Origin: Nocardioidaceae bacterium
GTDB lineage: Bacteria > Actinomycetota > Actinomycetes > Propionibacteriales > Nocardioidaceae
Length of the DNA stretch: 41,765 nucleotides
Assembly (NCBI GenBank): GCA_025934895.1
Contig: JAICWH010000010.1
Span: forward strand, 1 to 41,765
Reading direction: 5' to 3'
Position 1 is the stretch's first letter; every line of letters starts with the position of its first letter. Position numbers and translations under genes: made by a program. Of the stretch, positions 16,106-24,427 are shown one piece after another. The notes under the pieces are model-generated. The model saw nothing but the letters and a program-made list of their open reading frames with translations. It was not told the DNA's origin and searched no databases.

Positions 16106-17797
16106 ATGATGGTTCTCGCTGCGAGCTCAGCGCTTCGACTCAATGCCAACTGGGTCGACTACCTGCTGATAGCCACCTACTTCGTGTTCGTGCTCGGCAT
16201 CGGCATCCTCGCCAAGCGCGCGGTGTCCAGCAGCATCGACTTCTTCCTGTCCGGGCGATCGCTGCCCGCCTGGGTGACCGGCCTGGCGTTCATCTCCGCG
16301 AACCTCGGCGCGGTCGAGATCATCGGCATGTCCGCCAACGGCGCCGCGTTCGGCATCCCGACGGTGCACTACTTCTGGATAGGCGCGGTGCCGGCGATGC
16401 TGTTCCTCGGCGTCGTGATGATGCCGTTCTACTACGGCTCCAAGGTCCGCTCCGTCCCGGAGTTCATGAACCGGCGGTTCGGGCCCACCGCCCACCTGGT
16501 CAATGCGATCAGCTTTGCGCTCGCCCAGCTCCTCATCGCCGGCATCAACCTCTACCTGCTCGCCAAGATCGTCGAGGTGCTGCTCGGCTGGCCGCTGTGG
16601 ATCTCGCTTTTGGTGGCTGCTGCGGTCGTGCTCACCTACACGGCGCTGGGCGGTCTGTCCGCCGCGATCTACAACGAGGTCCTGCAGTTCTTCGTCATCG
16701 TGGCCGCCCTGCTGCCGCTGACGATCGTGGGGCTGCACAAGGTCGGCGGCTACGGTGGGCTGAAGGACAAGATCGGCGCCTTCTCCGACGGGGGCAGCCG
16801 GCTGAACTCATGGCCCGGCACGAACCTCACCGGTATCGACAGCCCGCTGCTGTCGGTGATCGGCCTGGTGTTCGGGCTCGGGTTCGTGCTCTCCTTCGGC
16901 TACTGGACGACGAACTTCGTCGAGGTGCAGCGCGCGATGGCCTCCAGCTCGATCTCCTCGGCGCAGCGCGCACCCATCATCGGCGCCTTCCCGAAGATGT
17001 TCATCCCGTTCATCGTGATCTTCCCCGGCATGATCGCCAGCGTCCTGATCAAGGAGGTGGCGCCCACCGCGAAGGCCCCCGACTACAACAACGCGATCCT
17101 CTACATGATGCGGGACCTGCTGCCCAACGGCATGCTGGGCGTCGCGATCGCCGGTCTGCTGGCATCCTTCATGGCGGGCATGGCAGCCAACATCTCCGCC
17201 TTCAACACGGTCTTCTCCTACGACCTGTGGCAGACGTACGTGAAGAAGGACGAGCCCGACGACTACTACACGCGGGTCGGGCGCATCGCCACCGTGGCGG
17301 CGACGCTGATCGCGATCGGCACGGCGATCTTCGCGTCGAACTACACGAACATCATGAACTACCTGCAGACGCTCTTCGGGTTCTTCAACGCGCCGCTGTT
17401 CGCAACCTTCATCCTCGGCATGTTCTGGAAGCGCATGACACCGACGGCCGGCTGGACCGGTCTGGTCAGCGGCACGCTGGCGGCGGTGCTCGTCGGAGTG
17501 CTCAGCAAGGACGCCCTGGGTCCGATGTCGATCGGTGCCATCGGACTGTCGGGTCAGGGGGCGAGCTTCGCGGCTGCCGGCGCAGCCTTCTTCGTCGACA
17601 TCGGCGTCAGCGCTGCGGTCACCATGGTCACCCGGCCGAAGCCCGAGTCCGAGCTGCGGGGGCTGGTGTACTCCCTCACGCCCAGACAGGACTTCCACGA
17701 CGAGAACGAGGGCCAGCTCTCGTGGTACCAGCAGCCCACCAAGCTGGCTGTCGTCGGGCTCGTCATCGTTGTCGTCCTGAACATCGTGTTCTGGTAG
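16106..17797 (+). CDS. Sodium:solute symporter (SSS family)
   Basis: Na+-coupled permease, 563 residues with about 13-14 hydrophobic helices. N-terminal signature LSGRSLPAWVTGLAFISANLG then AVEIIGMSANGAAFG matches the vSGLT-type TM1 region; later GYWTTNFVEVQRAMAS and the TM8 ASFMAGMAANISAFNTVFSYDLW Na+-site region are conserved. From what I recall of vSGLT, galactose ligands Q69 and E88 align here with Glu and Phe, so the substrate may not be galactose despite the adjacent galE. AGGAGG lies 1 nt before the ATG at 16106 and 4 nt before a second in-frame ATG at 16109, which may be the real start. The following small membrane protein starts 13 bp downstream. Confidence 0.9.
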   Translation: MMVLAASSALRLNANWVDYLLIATYFVFVLGIGILAKRAVSSSIDFFLSGRSLPAWVTGLAFISANLGAVEIIGMSANGAAFGIPTVHYFWIGAVPAMLFLGVVMMPFYYGSKVRSVPEFMNRRFGPTAHLVNAISFALAQLLIAGINLYLLAKIVEVLLGWPLWISLLVAAAVVLTYTALGGLSAAIYNEVLQFFVIVAALLPLTIVGLHKVGGYGGLKDKIGAFSDGGSRLNSWPGTNLTGIDSPLLSVIGLVFGLGFVLSFGYWTTNFVEVQRAMASSSISSAQRAPIIGAFPKMFIPFIVIFPGMIASVLIKEVAPTAKAPDYNNAILYMMRDLLPNGMLGVAIAGLLASFMAGMAANISAFNTVFSYDLWQTYVKKDEPDDYYTRVGRIATVAATLIAIGTAIFASNYTNIMNYLQTLFGFFNAPLFATFILGMFWKRMTPTAGWTGLVSGTLAAVLVGVLSKDALGPMSIGAIGLSGQGASFAAAGAAFFVDIGVSAAVTMVTRPKPESELRGLVYSLTPRQDFHDENEGQLSWYQQPTKLAVVGLVIVVVLNIVFW

Positions 17798-17810
17798 AGG
17801 GGAAGCAACC

Positions 17811-18131
17811 ATGTCCACAGCAGCGTCTGGCTCCAGTGACCACTCCACCAGCGGCACGACAAGTGGCGAAACGCCGCACAAGGCGGGTGCCTTCGACATC
17901 CGGGTGTTCATCGCCTCCCTGATCGGTATCTACGGCGTGGTGCTGGTGATCTACGGCATCATCGGCAGCAGCGCTGCCGACCTGAAGAAGACCGGTGACG
18001 TCAACATCAACCTGTGGGCAGGCATCGGCATGGTGCTGGTCTCGGCCTTCTTCATCGTCTGGGCACGACTGCGACCCGTCGTCGTCCCCGCCGAGATCCA
18101 CCACGAGGACGGACCGACACCGGGTCACTGA
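17811..18131 (+). CDS. Two-span membrane protein, symporter partner
   Basis: 106 residues: a Ser/Thr-rich N-terminal 30 residues, then two membrane helices (about 32-52, FIASLIGIYGVVLVIYGIIG, and 68-86, LWAGIGMVLVSAFFIVWARL), ending in an acidic His-containing tail. GAGGGGAAG precedes the ATG. It sits 13 bp after the symporter and is almost certainly co-transcribed with it; small two-helix partners are common beside SSS transporters. Role unknown. Confidence 0.8.
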   Translation: MSTAASGSSDHSTSGTTSGETPHKAGAFDIRVFIASLIGIYGVVLVIYGIIGSSAADLKKTGDVNINLWAGIGMVLVSAFFIVWARLRPVVVPAEIHHEDGPTPGH

Positions 18132-18183
18132 CGAGCCACGGCTCCGTCCTGGCGAGCTGCTTCGGTAAACCTTCGTCAGCCGG

Positions 18184-18203
18184 TTAGTAAAAAAGGTGAC
18201 TAA
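18184..18203. promoter_or_regulatory. TTAGT-N10-ACTAA dyad, likely MarR operator
   Basis: A-T-rich inverted repeat in a GC-rich genome, overlapping the proposed -35 box GTGACT (18196-18201) of the MarR gene. Typical place for autorepression. Confidence 0.5.
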
Positions 18204-18224
18204 TTGGTTGAATGTGGGCATAAT
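18196..18224 (+). promoter_or_regulatory. Promoter of the MarR-family gene
   Basis: GTGACT (18196-18201), 17-bp spacer, CATAAT (18219-18224). Predicted start near 18231, giving a leader with two G-loop dyads. Confidence 0.5.
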
Positions 18225-18232
18225 CAGAACTG

Positions 18233-18275
18233 AGACCGGGGGGTCTGAGTAAAGATGTTTGTGTCCGGGGGGACA
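18233..18275 (+). promoter_or_regulatory. Two similar 5-4-5 G-loop dyads in the MarR leader
   Basis: AGACC-GGGG-GGTCT (18233-18246) and TGTCC-GGGG-GGACA (18262-18275). The second contains the G-rich sequence that would serve as ribosome binding site for the ATG at 18279, so folding could hide it. Confidence 0.35.
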
Positions 18276-18278
18276 AGA

Positions 18279-18743
18279 ATGACGCTCGAATCACGTGAAC
18301 CAGTGCTGCCTTCTGTGGGAGCGCTCCTTCGTCGGCCTGCGGTCGTGGTGCGCCACGAGGTGATGGCCAGCCTGCGCGAGGCCGGCTTCATCGACGTATT
18401 GCCGGCGCATCTGGGGGTGTTCCAGCATCCCGGTCCCGACGGCCAGCGTCCCGGGGTGCTTGCTTCTCGCACCCAGGCGTCGAAGCAGGCCATGAACCAC
18501 CTGTTGCACCAGCTGGAGCTGGGGGGCTACCTCACCCGTGAGTCGCATCCGGACGACCGGCGGACCCGGGTGGTGCGACTGACCGCGCGTGGCTGGGCCG
18601 CGAACGAGGTCATCGGCCAGAGTATCGCGAGGCTGGAGCGGGAGTGGAGCCGAGCGCTCGGCGAGGAGGCGTACGCCGGTCTCGCCGAGGCCCTGCAGCA
18701 GCTCCAGCGCGTCCTGGACTCGCAGCGCCCCGGGCGTCACTAG
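18279..18743 (+). CDS. MarR family transcriptional regulator
   Basis: Winged-helix DNA-binding repressor, about 154 residues. The recognition helix and wing are seen in RTQASKQAMNHLLHQLE, GGYLTRESHPDDRRTRVVRLTARG (the DxRxxR wing signature). I prefer the ATG at 18279 (G-rich site 5 nt upstream); an in-frame ATG at 18255 would add eight residues. The leader holds an A-T-rich dyad over the promoter, consistent with autoregulation. The divergent-free position after the symporter pair makes those genes plausible targets (inference). Ligand unknown. Confidence 0.85.
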   Translation: MTLESREPVLPSVGALLRRPAVVVRHEVMASLREAGFIDVLPAHLGVFQHPGPDGQRPGVLASRTQASKQAMNHLLHQLELGGYLTRESHPDDRRTRVVRLTARGWAANEVIGQSIARLEREWSRALGEEAYAGLAEALQQLQRVLDSQRPGRH

Positions 18744-18824
18744 CCCGCCCGGCTCGCACGGGTCGCTGGTCGGCGGCGCTGTGCCGTCCCGACTGCGGGT
18801 CGACGGCGCCGGGTCGCCGTGCGC

Positions 18825-18830
18825 TAGTCT
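18825..18830 (+). promoter_or_regulatory. -10 box of the leuS leader transcript
   Basis: TAGTCT ending 6 nt before the ATG of the leader peptide at 18837; a partial -35 (TCGACG) lies 19 bp upstream. Predicts transcription starting at the leader ATG. Confidence 0.5.
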
Positions 18831-18836
18831 GTGGCC

Positions 18837-18872
18837 ATGTGTGAGCGACTTCTTCCCGTCCGGTCGCGTTGA
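18837..18872 (+). CDS. Putative leuS leader peptide (MCERLLPVRSR)
   Basis: Eleven-codon frame in the leuS leader, too short for normal gene calling. It begins at the predicted transcription start (TAGTCT box 6 nt upstream) and contains two consecutive CTT leucine codons (18849-18854), a codon rarely used in this CTG/CTC-dominated sequence. The stop codon overlaps the 5' arm of a downstream hairpin, and a U-tract terminator follows. This is the layout of a classical ribosome-mediated attenuator sensing charged leucine tRNA. Inferred, no direct evidence of translation. Confidence 0.5.
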   Translation: MCERLLPVRSR

Positions 18873-18932
18873 CGCACGCCCCACCCGGGCAGAGCTCGAC
18901 GCGGCCACCCCTCGTGCCTGAGGGGTTTTTTT
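18862..18932 (+). promoter_or_regulatory. leuS attenuator with alternative hairpins
   Basis: Stem A pairs 18862-18872 with 18896-18906 (11 bp, two G-U) and covers the leader stop codon. An alternative stem pairs 18887-18894 with 18911-18919 (8 pairs, one bulge at 18914) and would overlap the terminator's 5' arm, thus acting as antiterminator. When stem A forms, its enclosed segment is unavailable and the terminator wins. Pairings were found by eye. Confidence 0.45.
18907..18932 (+). terminator. Intrinsic terminator in the leuS leader
   Basis: ACCCCTC (18907-18913), loop GTGCCT, GAGGGGT (18920-18926), then a run of T to 18932. The only clear U-tract terminator in the window, placed 35 bp before the leuS start rather than after a gene. 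Confidence 0.8.
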
Positions 18933-18966
18933 GTGCCCAGCACGCACGAGGAGGAAGACGAGGCAG

Positions 18967-21474
18967 ATGACCCAGCAGGAGCAGGACCGTCCCGGCACGA
19001 GGCGACCGGAGCAGGCCACCTACGACGTGGTCGCCACCCAGGACAAGTGGCGCGCGGTGTGGCACGCGCTGGACCCGTTCCGGGCCGCCGACGACGGGGA
19101 GCGGGAACGGCGTTACGCACTGACCATGTTCCCCTATCCCAGCGGCGACCTGCACATGGGCCACGCCGAGGTGATGGCGCTGCACGACGTCATCGCCCGC
19201 TACTGGTGGCAGCGCGGGTACGACGTGCTGAACCCGATCGGCTGGGACTCCTTCGGTCTGCCCGCGGAGAACGCCGCGATCCTTCGCGACGAGAACCCGG
19301 CGACGTACACCTATGCCAACATCGAGACCCAAGCCGAGTCGCTGCGTCGCTACGCCGTCTCCTTCGACTGGTCACGCCGACTGCACACCAGCGACCCCGA
19401 GTACTACCGCTGGACACAGTGGCTGTTCCTGCGGTTCCGGGAACGGGGGCTGGCCTACCGGAAGTTCTCGCCGGTCAACTGGTGCCCCAACGACCAGACC
19501 GTGCTGGCCAACGAGCAGGTGGTCGACGGCTTCTGCGAGCGGTGCGGCGCCGAGGTCACCAAGCGCGAGCTGTCCCAGTGGTACTTCAAGGTCACCGACT
19601 ACGCCCAGCGGCTGCTCGACGACATGGAGCAGCTGGAGGGTCGGTGGCCCGAGCGGGTGCTGGCGCTGCAGCGCAACTGGATCGGCCGCTCGGTGGGGGC
19701 GCACATCACCTTCGAGCTGAGGCTGCACGACGGGTCGACGCGGTCGCTGACGGTCTACACGACGCGTCCCGACACCGTCTACGGCGCGACGTTCATGGTG
19801 GTCGCGGCGGACGCCAGGGTGGCCGGGGAGGTCGTCGCGCCGTCGCAGCGCGCCGCCTACGAGGCCTACCTGGAGGAGGTCCGCAAGGCCTCCGACATCG
19901 ACCGGCTGGCCACCGACCGGCCCAAGACCGGGGTCGACCTGGGGGTGACCGCGTTGAACCCGGCCACCGGCGAGGAGGTCGCCGTCTGGGCAGCCGACTA
20001 CGTGCTCGCCGACTACGGCACCGGCGCGATCATGGCGGTGCCGGCGCACGACCAGCGGGACCTGGACTTCGCGAGAGCGTTCGACCTGCCGGTCCGGCGG
20101 GTGGTCGACACCGGCGAGCCGAACCCCGAGGAGACCTACGTCGCGACGACCGGCGACGGCACCTACGTGAGCTCCGGTGAGCTGGACGGGCTCAGCGACA
20201 AGGCGACCGGCATCGCGAAGGTCATCGAGCGGCTCGAGGCCGAGGGGCATGGCGCTGGTGCCGTGAACTTCCGGCTGCGCGACTGGCTGCTTTCGCGACA
20301 GCGGTTCTGGGGCTGCCCGATCCCGATCGTCCACTGCCCCTCCTGCGGGGAGGTCGCCGTCCCGGACGACCAGCTGCCTGTCGTGCTTCCCGACCTGCGC
20401 GGCGCCGACCTCAAGCCGAAGGGCACCTCACCGCTGGCCGCCGCGGAGGAGTGGGTGAACGTGGACTGCCCCTCCTGCGGCGGTCCCGCCAAGCGGGACA
20501 GCGACACGATGGACACGTTCGTGGACTCGTCCTGGTACTTCCTGCGCTACTGCTCCCCCCACTTCACCGACGGACCGTTCGACGTCGAGGCGGTGCGCCG
20601 CTGGATGCCGGCCGAGCAGTACGTCGGCGGGGTCGAGCACGCGATCCTCCACCTGCTGTACAGCCGGTTCTTCACCAAGGTGCTGCACGACATGGGGATG
20701 CTCGACTTCGAGGAGCCGTTCACCGCGCTGCTCAACCAGGGAGTCGTGATCAACCAGGGCAAGAAGATGAGCAAGTCGCTGGGCAACGGCGTCAGCCTGG
20801 GGGACCAGCTCGCCGCGTTCGGCGTGGACGCGGTCCGGCTGACCCTGGTGTTCGCGGGCCCGCCGGAGGACAACATCGACTGGGCCGACCTCTCACCGGC
20901 CGGCTCCCTGAAGTTCTTGCAGCGGGCGTGGCGGCTGAGTGGTGACGTGACCTCGGCACCCGGCACCGCTGCCGAGGGTGGGGACGTGGCGCTGCGCCGG
21001 GTCACCCACAAGACGGTGCACGAGGCCACGCAGCTGGTCGAGACGCACCGGTTCAACGTGCTGGTCGCCCGGGTGATGGAGCTCGTGAACACGACGCGAA
21101 AGGCCGTCGACTCCGGCTGCGGCTCCGCAGACCCGGCCGTCCGCGAGGCGACCGAGGCCGTGGCCGTCCTGTTGAGCCTGGTCGCGCCGTACACCGCGGA
21201 GGAGATGTGGGAGCGGCTGGGTCACCGCCCGACCGTTGCCCGCGCCGGCTGGCCCGCGGTGGACCCGGCGCTTCTCGTCGAGGACTCGATCACCGCCATT
21301 GTGCAGGTGCAGGGCAAGCTGCGCGCCAAGCTGGAGGTCAGCCCGGACATCTCCGAGGAGGACCTGCAGGCGGCGGCGATGGCCGACACCCACGTGCAGC
21401 GCTCGCTGGAGGGCAAGACCGTGCGCAGGGTGATCGTCCGGGCGCCCAAGCTGGTCAACATCGTCGCCGGCTGA
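18967..21474 (+). CDS. leuS: Leucyl-tRNA synthetase
   Basis: Class I aminoacyl-tRNA synthetase, 835 residues. HIGH motif as HMGH (63-66) in [21 protein letters not shown] at 600-604, CP1 editing domain between, including the TTRPDT-like stretch [17 protein letters not shown] and [15 protein letters not shown]. Zn-ribbon-like cysteines occur at [18 protein letters not shown] and CPSCGEV/CPSCGG. The ATG at 18967 follows GAGGAGG; earlier in-frame starts lie inside the terminator T-run. It is preceded by a probable leucine attenuator. Confidence 0.97.
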   Translation: MTQQEQDRPGTRRPEQATYDVVATQDKWRAVWHALDPFRAADDGERERRYALTMFPYPSGDLHMGHAEVMALHDVIARYWWQRGYDVLNPIGWDSFGLPAENAAILRDENPATYTYANIETQAESLRRYAVSFDWSRRLHTSDPEYYRWTQWLFLRFRERGLAYRKFSPVNWCPNDQTVLANEQVVDGFCERCGAEVTKRELSQWYFKVTDYAQRLLDDMEQLEGRWPERVLALQRNWIGRSVGAHITFELRLHDGSTRSLTVYTTRPDTVYGATFMVVAADARVAGEVVAPSQRAAYEAYLEEVRKASDIDRLATDRPKTGVDLGVTALNPATGEEVAVWAADYVLADYGTGAIMAVPAHDQRDLDFARAFDLPVRRVVDTGEPNPEETYVATTGDGTYVSSGELDGLSDKATGIAKVIERLEAEGHGAGAVNFRLRDWLLSRQRFWGCPIPIVHCPSCGEVAVPDDQLPVVLPDLRGADLKPKGTSPLAAAEEWVNVDCPSCGGPAKRDSDTMDTFVDSSWYFLRYCSPHFTDGPFDVEAVRRWMPAEQYVGGVEHAILHLLYSRFFTKVLHDMGMLDFEEPFTALLNQGVVINQGKKMSKSLGNGVSLGDQLAAFGVDAVRLTLVFAGPPEDNIDWADLSPAGSLKFLQRAWRLSGDVTSAPGTAAEGGDVALRRVTHKTVHEATQLVETHRFNVLVARVMELVNTTRKAVDSGCGSADPAVREATEAVAVLLSLVAPYTAEEMWERLGHRPTVARAGWPAVDPALLVEDSITAIVQVQGKLRAKLEVSPDISEEDLQAAAMADTHVQRSLEGKTVRRVIVRAPKLVNIVAG

Positions 21475-21517
21475 GCCCGGCACCGCGCCGCTCCGGCCGC
21501 AGGCGCGCACCGGCTGT

Positions 21518-21590
21518 TTCCCATGGTATGCAGGCTGTCTGGCACTCCCCATGGCGCACGGCCCATGGGAAGTGCCAGACCCCCATGGGA
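21518..21590 (+). repeat. Cluster of four CCATGG palindromes
   Basis: CCCATGG-type sites at 21520, 21548, 21562 and 21582 within 70 bp, two being arms of the hairpin at 21537-21580 and a third copy (CCCATGGGAAGT) directly repeating its 3' arm. Confidence 0.7.
21537..21580 (+). terminator. Long hairpin after leuS
   Basis: GTCTGGCACTCCCCATGG (21537-21554) pairs with 21563-21580: 17 of 18 positions, one C-A mismatch, 8-nt loop. Lies 62 bp after the leuS stop with no U-tract. Likely terminator and/or 3'-end stabiliser. Confidence 0.65.
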
Positions 21591-21747
21591 AGTACGGCGG
21601 ATGGGCCGGGCACAGGTCCGCGGGGCCGGCCGAGCACGCGCGTAGGCCCGTTGACGGTCCACCCGACAACCCGGCTTCGTACGGCGCCGGGGTGACGTCA
21701 CAACGCCACCTCCGACGCCGTGTCACGACGCCTGTGAGGACGCCACG

Positions 21748-22392
21748 TCACAACCCGGCGAGGGCCGCCTGGATGGGCTGCTGCCCCGCGAGCAGGTCGA
21801 AGGTCGCGCCAGTCGTGGTGTCCATGTGGAGGACCTCGGCGAGCACACCAGCCACGTCCGCCCTGGAGACCTCCCCTCCGGGGAGGGACCCGACCTGCAC
21901 GCGTCCGAGGCCGGGGTGGTCGGTGAGCCGGCCGGGGCGCACGATGGTCCAGTCGAGGTCCCGGGCCCGGAGGTCGTCGTCGGCGGCCTTCTTGGCGCGC
22001 AGGTACACAGCGAACACGTCGTCGCTGGTCGGGTCGGCTTCCTCGGTGCCCATCGCGGAGACCATCACGTACCGACGCACCCCTGCGAGCTCGGCCGCGT
22101 CGGCGAGCAGCACGGCAGCGCCCTTGTCGACGGTCTCCTTGCGGGCCGCGCCGCTGTTCGGACCGCCGCCGGCGGCGAACACCACGGCGTCGGCGCCGTG
22201 CAGGACCTCGGCAAGCGTGGCGGCGTCGCACTCCTCGAGGTCGAGCACCACCGCCTCTGCGCCTGCCTTCTCGACGTCGCCGACATGGTCGGGATTGCGG
22301 ACGATCCCGACCGGGTCGTCACCGCGACGGGCGAGCTCCTTCTCGAGCAGCAGGGCGATCTGGCCGTGTCCTCCGGCGATGACGACGCGCAT
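21748..22392 (-). CDS. NAD(P)-binding SDR-type reductase (NmrA/YwnB-like)
   Basis: Atypical short-chain dehydrogenase, 214 residues. N-terminal cofactor motif GGHGQIALLLEKEL (7-20), VVFAAGG (about 70-76), the RRYVMVSAMGT strand (about 104-114), YLRAKKAADDDLR and DWTIVRPGRLTD. This matches NAD(P)H-binding proteins of the NmrA/YwnB/BVR-B group; the reaction is unknown. A GAGGAG site precedes the ATG. Stands alone, convergent with leuS. Confidence 0.85.
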   Translation of the reverse strand: MRVVIAGGHGQIALLLEKELARRGDDPVGIVRNPDHVGDVEKAGAEAVVLDLEECDAATLAEVLHGADAVVFAAGGGPNSGAARKETVDKGAAVLLADAAELAGVRRYVMVSAMGTEEADPTSDDVFAVYLRAKKAADDDLRARDLDWTIVRPGRLTDHPGLGRVQVGSLPGGEVSRADVAGVLAEVLHMDTTTGATFDLLAGQQPIQAALAGL

Positions 22393-22469
22393 GAGGCTCC
22401 TCTACAGTCGGGTGGGCGTACCCCGGGTCAACCCCGCGTCGACGTGGGAAGATTCCCGGCCTCCCCCGA

Positions 22470-22475
22470 TAGCCT
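22470..22475 (+). promoter_or_regulatory. -10 box for leaderless degV
   Basis: TAGCCT followed by 6 nt and the degV ATG (22482). Confidence 0.5.
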
Positions 22476-22481
22476 GACCGC

Positions 22482-23342
22482 ATGTCTCGCACCGTGGCGG
22501 TCGTCACCGACTCGACGGCGATGCTGCCGGCGCAGGTCCTCGAGGAGCGCGACATCCTCGTCGTACCCCTGCAGGTGGTGATCGGCGCGACCTCCTACCA
22601 CGAGGGCATCGACGCCGAGGCCACGCCGCAGACCATCGCCGAGGCGCTGCGGGCGTGGGCCCCCGTGAGTACGTCGCGACCGACTCCGGCGATGTTCCTC
22701 GAGGTCTACGAGGAGGCCCGCCGACAAGGCGCGCACGAGGTGCTGTCGGTCCACCTCTCCGGTGAGATGAGCGGGACCTTCGAGTCGGCCCGGCTGGCCG
22801 CCCGAGACGCGTCGGTACCGGTGCGGGTGATCGACACCCGCCAGCTGGGGATGGCGTCCGGGTATGCCGTGCTCAGCGCAGCCGACGTGCTCGACGCCGG
22901 CGGCACCGGCCAGGAGGCTGCCGACGCCGCACTCGCACGAGCCGCCGCGACGACATCGCTGTTCTACGTCGACACCCTGGAGTATCTCCGCCGCGGCGGA
23001 AGGATCGGTGCCGCTGCCGCTCTGCTCGGGTCGGCGCTCGCCGTCAAGCCGCTTCTGGAGATCGTCGACGGCCGGATCGCCACCCGGGAGAAGGTGCGTA
23101 CGGCGAGCCGGGCTCTGAGTCGGCTCGAGGAGCTCGCAGTGGCAGCCGCCGCGGACCGGCAGGTCGACGTGGCCGTGGCGCATCTAGCCAACCGGCAGCG
23201 CGCAGACGCGCTCGCCGGGGACCTCCGGCAGCGTCTTGCCGCGAACCTGTCGAACCGCCGCGTGTCGGTGGGCGAGGTCGGCGCCGTCATCGGGGCGCAC
23301 GTCGGGCCCGGCATGGTTGCGGTCGTCGTCGCGCCGCACTGA
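22482..23342 (+). CDS. DegV family fatty-acid-binding protein
   Basis: 286 residues. DegV/FakB proteins bind a fatty acid and, with FakA, deliver it for phosphorylation; no fakA gene is seen here. N-terminal VVTDSTAMLP and VSTSRPTPAMF match the DegV fatty-acid-binding signature, and the DTRQLGMASGYAVL and YVDTLEYLRRGGRIG segments are characteristic. The leaderless -10 box fixes the start. Adjacent to comEA but with its own stop 107 bp upstream, so not clearly co-transcribed. Confidence 0.92.
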   Translation: MSRTVAVVTDSTAMLPAQVLEERDILVVPLQVVIGATSYHEGIDAEATPQTIAEALRAWAPVSTSRPTPAMFLEVYEEARRQGAHEVLSVHLSGEMSGTFESARLAARDASVPVRVIDTRQLGMASGYAVLSAADVLDAGGTGQEAADAALARAAATTSLFYVDTLEYLRRGGRIGAAAALLGSALAVKPLLEIVDGRIATREKVRTASRALSRLEELAVAAAADRQVDVAVAHLANRQRADALAGDLRQRLAANLSNRRVSVGEVGAVIGAHVGPGMVAVVVAPH

Positions 23343-23437
23343 CCGCTCGAGAGGCCAGAAACTCTCCCCAGCCACCCTCGGGTCCGGGTTGTCCACAGCT
23401 CGCATGGCTGTCGCTGGCGGGTGTCCTGGGCTCTGCC

Positions 23438-23443
23438 TAGGTT
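23438..23443 (+). promoter_or_regulatory. -10 box for leaderless comEA
   Basis: TAGGTT followed by 6 nt (CCATGC) and the ATG at 23450. Confidence 0.45.
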
Positions 23444-23449
23444 CCATGC

Positions 23450-24427
23450 ATGCGCTCACGCAGGTCCGCCAACGACGAGGTCGCCGAGGTGGCCCGGCGA
23501 CGGCTGGAGCAGCTGAGCGCCGAGCTCGCCGCGGTCCGTCCCGACCGGGTCGACCCCTCACCGCCCGGCACCTGGGGCGGACCCGGTGAGCCAGCACGTC
23601 CGGACCACCCGCCGCGTGGTCCCGACCCGGTGCCCGGACGGCATGCCCACCGACCACTGGGACTGACGGCGCTGCTCGCCGGATGGGTCCTGGACCGCCT
23701 GCCGCCGACCTTGCAGGGGCGGGTGCGGATGTCCGGTGCCCACCTCGGGGTGGTCGCACTGATGGTGGTCGGCGTCTTGGGGGTGACGGCGTGGTGGGTC
23801 ATTCGCGCGGAGGGCGGACCGAGCGCTGTGCAGCCCGTCCCGGTCGGAGCAGCTCCTGCGTGGCCCGGAGGCCCGACCGAGCCGTTCACCAGCCCGTCGG
23901 CGGCGTCCGGGTCGCCCCTGGTCCCCTCGGCAGCGCCGTCGCCCGGAGCCGCCGCCGGAAGCGCGGCGCAGTCGCCTTCCCCGACGAGCCGCATCGTCGT
24001 CGACGTGGCGGGCAAGGTGCGGCGACCGGGCATCGCGACCCTTCCGCCAGGCTCGCGGGTCGTCGACGCGTTGGCGGCAGCCGGCGGTGCCCGCCGAGGC
24101 ACCCGGCTGGGGACCCTCAACCTTGCGCGGGTCCTCACCGACGGTGAGCAGATCGTGGTGGGCCTGCCTGCTCCGGCCGGGGTGGCCGCGTCCGCGGCCT
24201 CGGCCCCGACCGCGGGGGGTGCAGGCCTCCGTGGCCCGCTCGTGAACATCAACACCGCCTCCCAGGCCGAGCTGGAGGAGCTGCCGCAGGTAGGGCCGGT
24301 GACCGCGCGGTCGATCCTCGACTACCGTGCCGAGAACGGCACCTTCACCTCGGTGGACCAGCTCCTCGAGGTGTCCGGTATCGGTGACGCCACGCTGGCC
24401 AAAATCGCGCCCTATGTCACCCTTTGA
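23450..24427 (+). CDS. comEA: ComEA family DNA-binding competence protein
   Basis: Membrane-anchored DNA receptor of the uptake machinery, 325 residues. Long N-terminal cytoplasmic Pro/Arg-rich region (1-97), membrane helix about 98-118, Ser/Ala/Pro linker, SLBB domain (about 183-240: VVDVAGKVRRPGIATLPPGS) and a C-terminal double helix-hairpin-helix (about 265-325: NINTASQAELEELPQVGPVTA, VSGIGDATLAKIAPY) that binds DNA. The stop overlaps the comEC ATG. Functional DNA uptake in this organism is not shown by the genes alone. Confidence 0.93.
   Translation: MRSRRSANDEVAEVARRRLEQLSAELAAVRPDRVDPSPPGTWGGPGEPARPDHPPRGPDPVPGRHAHRPLGLTALLAGWVLDRLPPTLQGRVRMSGAHLGVVALMVVGVLGVTAWWVIRAEGGPSAVQPVPVGAAPAWPGGPTEPFTSPSAASGSPLVPSAAPSPGAAAGSAAQSPSPTSRIVVDVAGKVRRPGIATLPPGSRVVDALAAAGGARRGTRLGTLNLARVLTDGEQIVVGLPAPAGVAASAASAPTAGGAGLRGPLVNINTASQAELEELPQVGPVTARSILDYRAENGTFTSVDQLLEVSGIGDATLAKIAPYVTL

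Noticed and set aside
18744-18966. T-box riboswitch before leuS
   Set aside because: I did not find the T-box core sequence or a specifier loop; a translated leader with Leu codons explains the terminator better.
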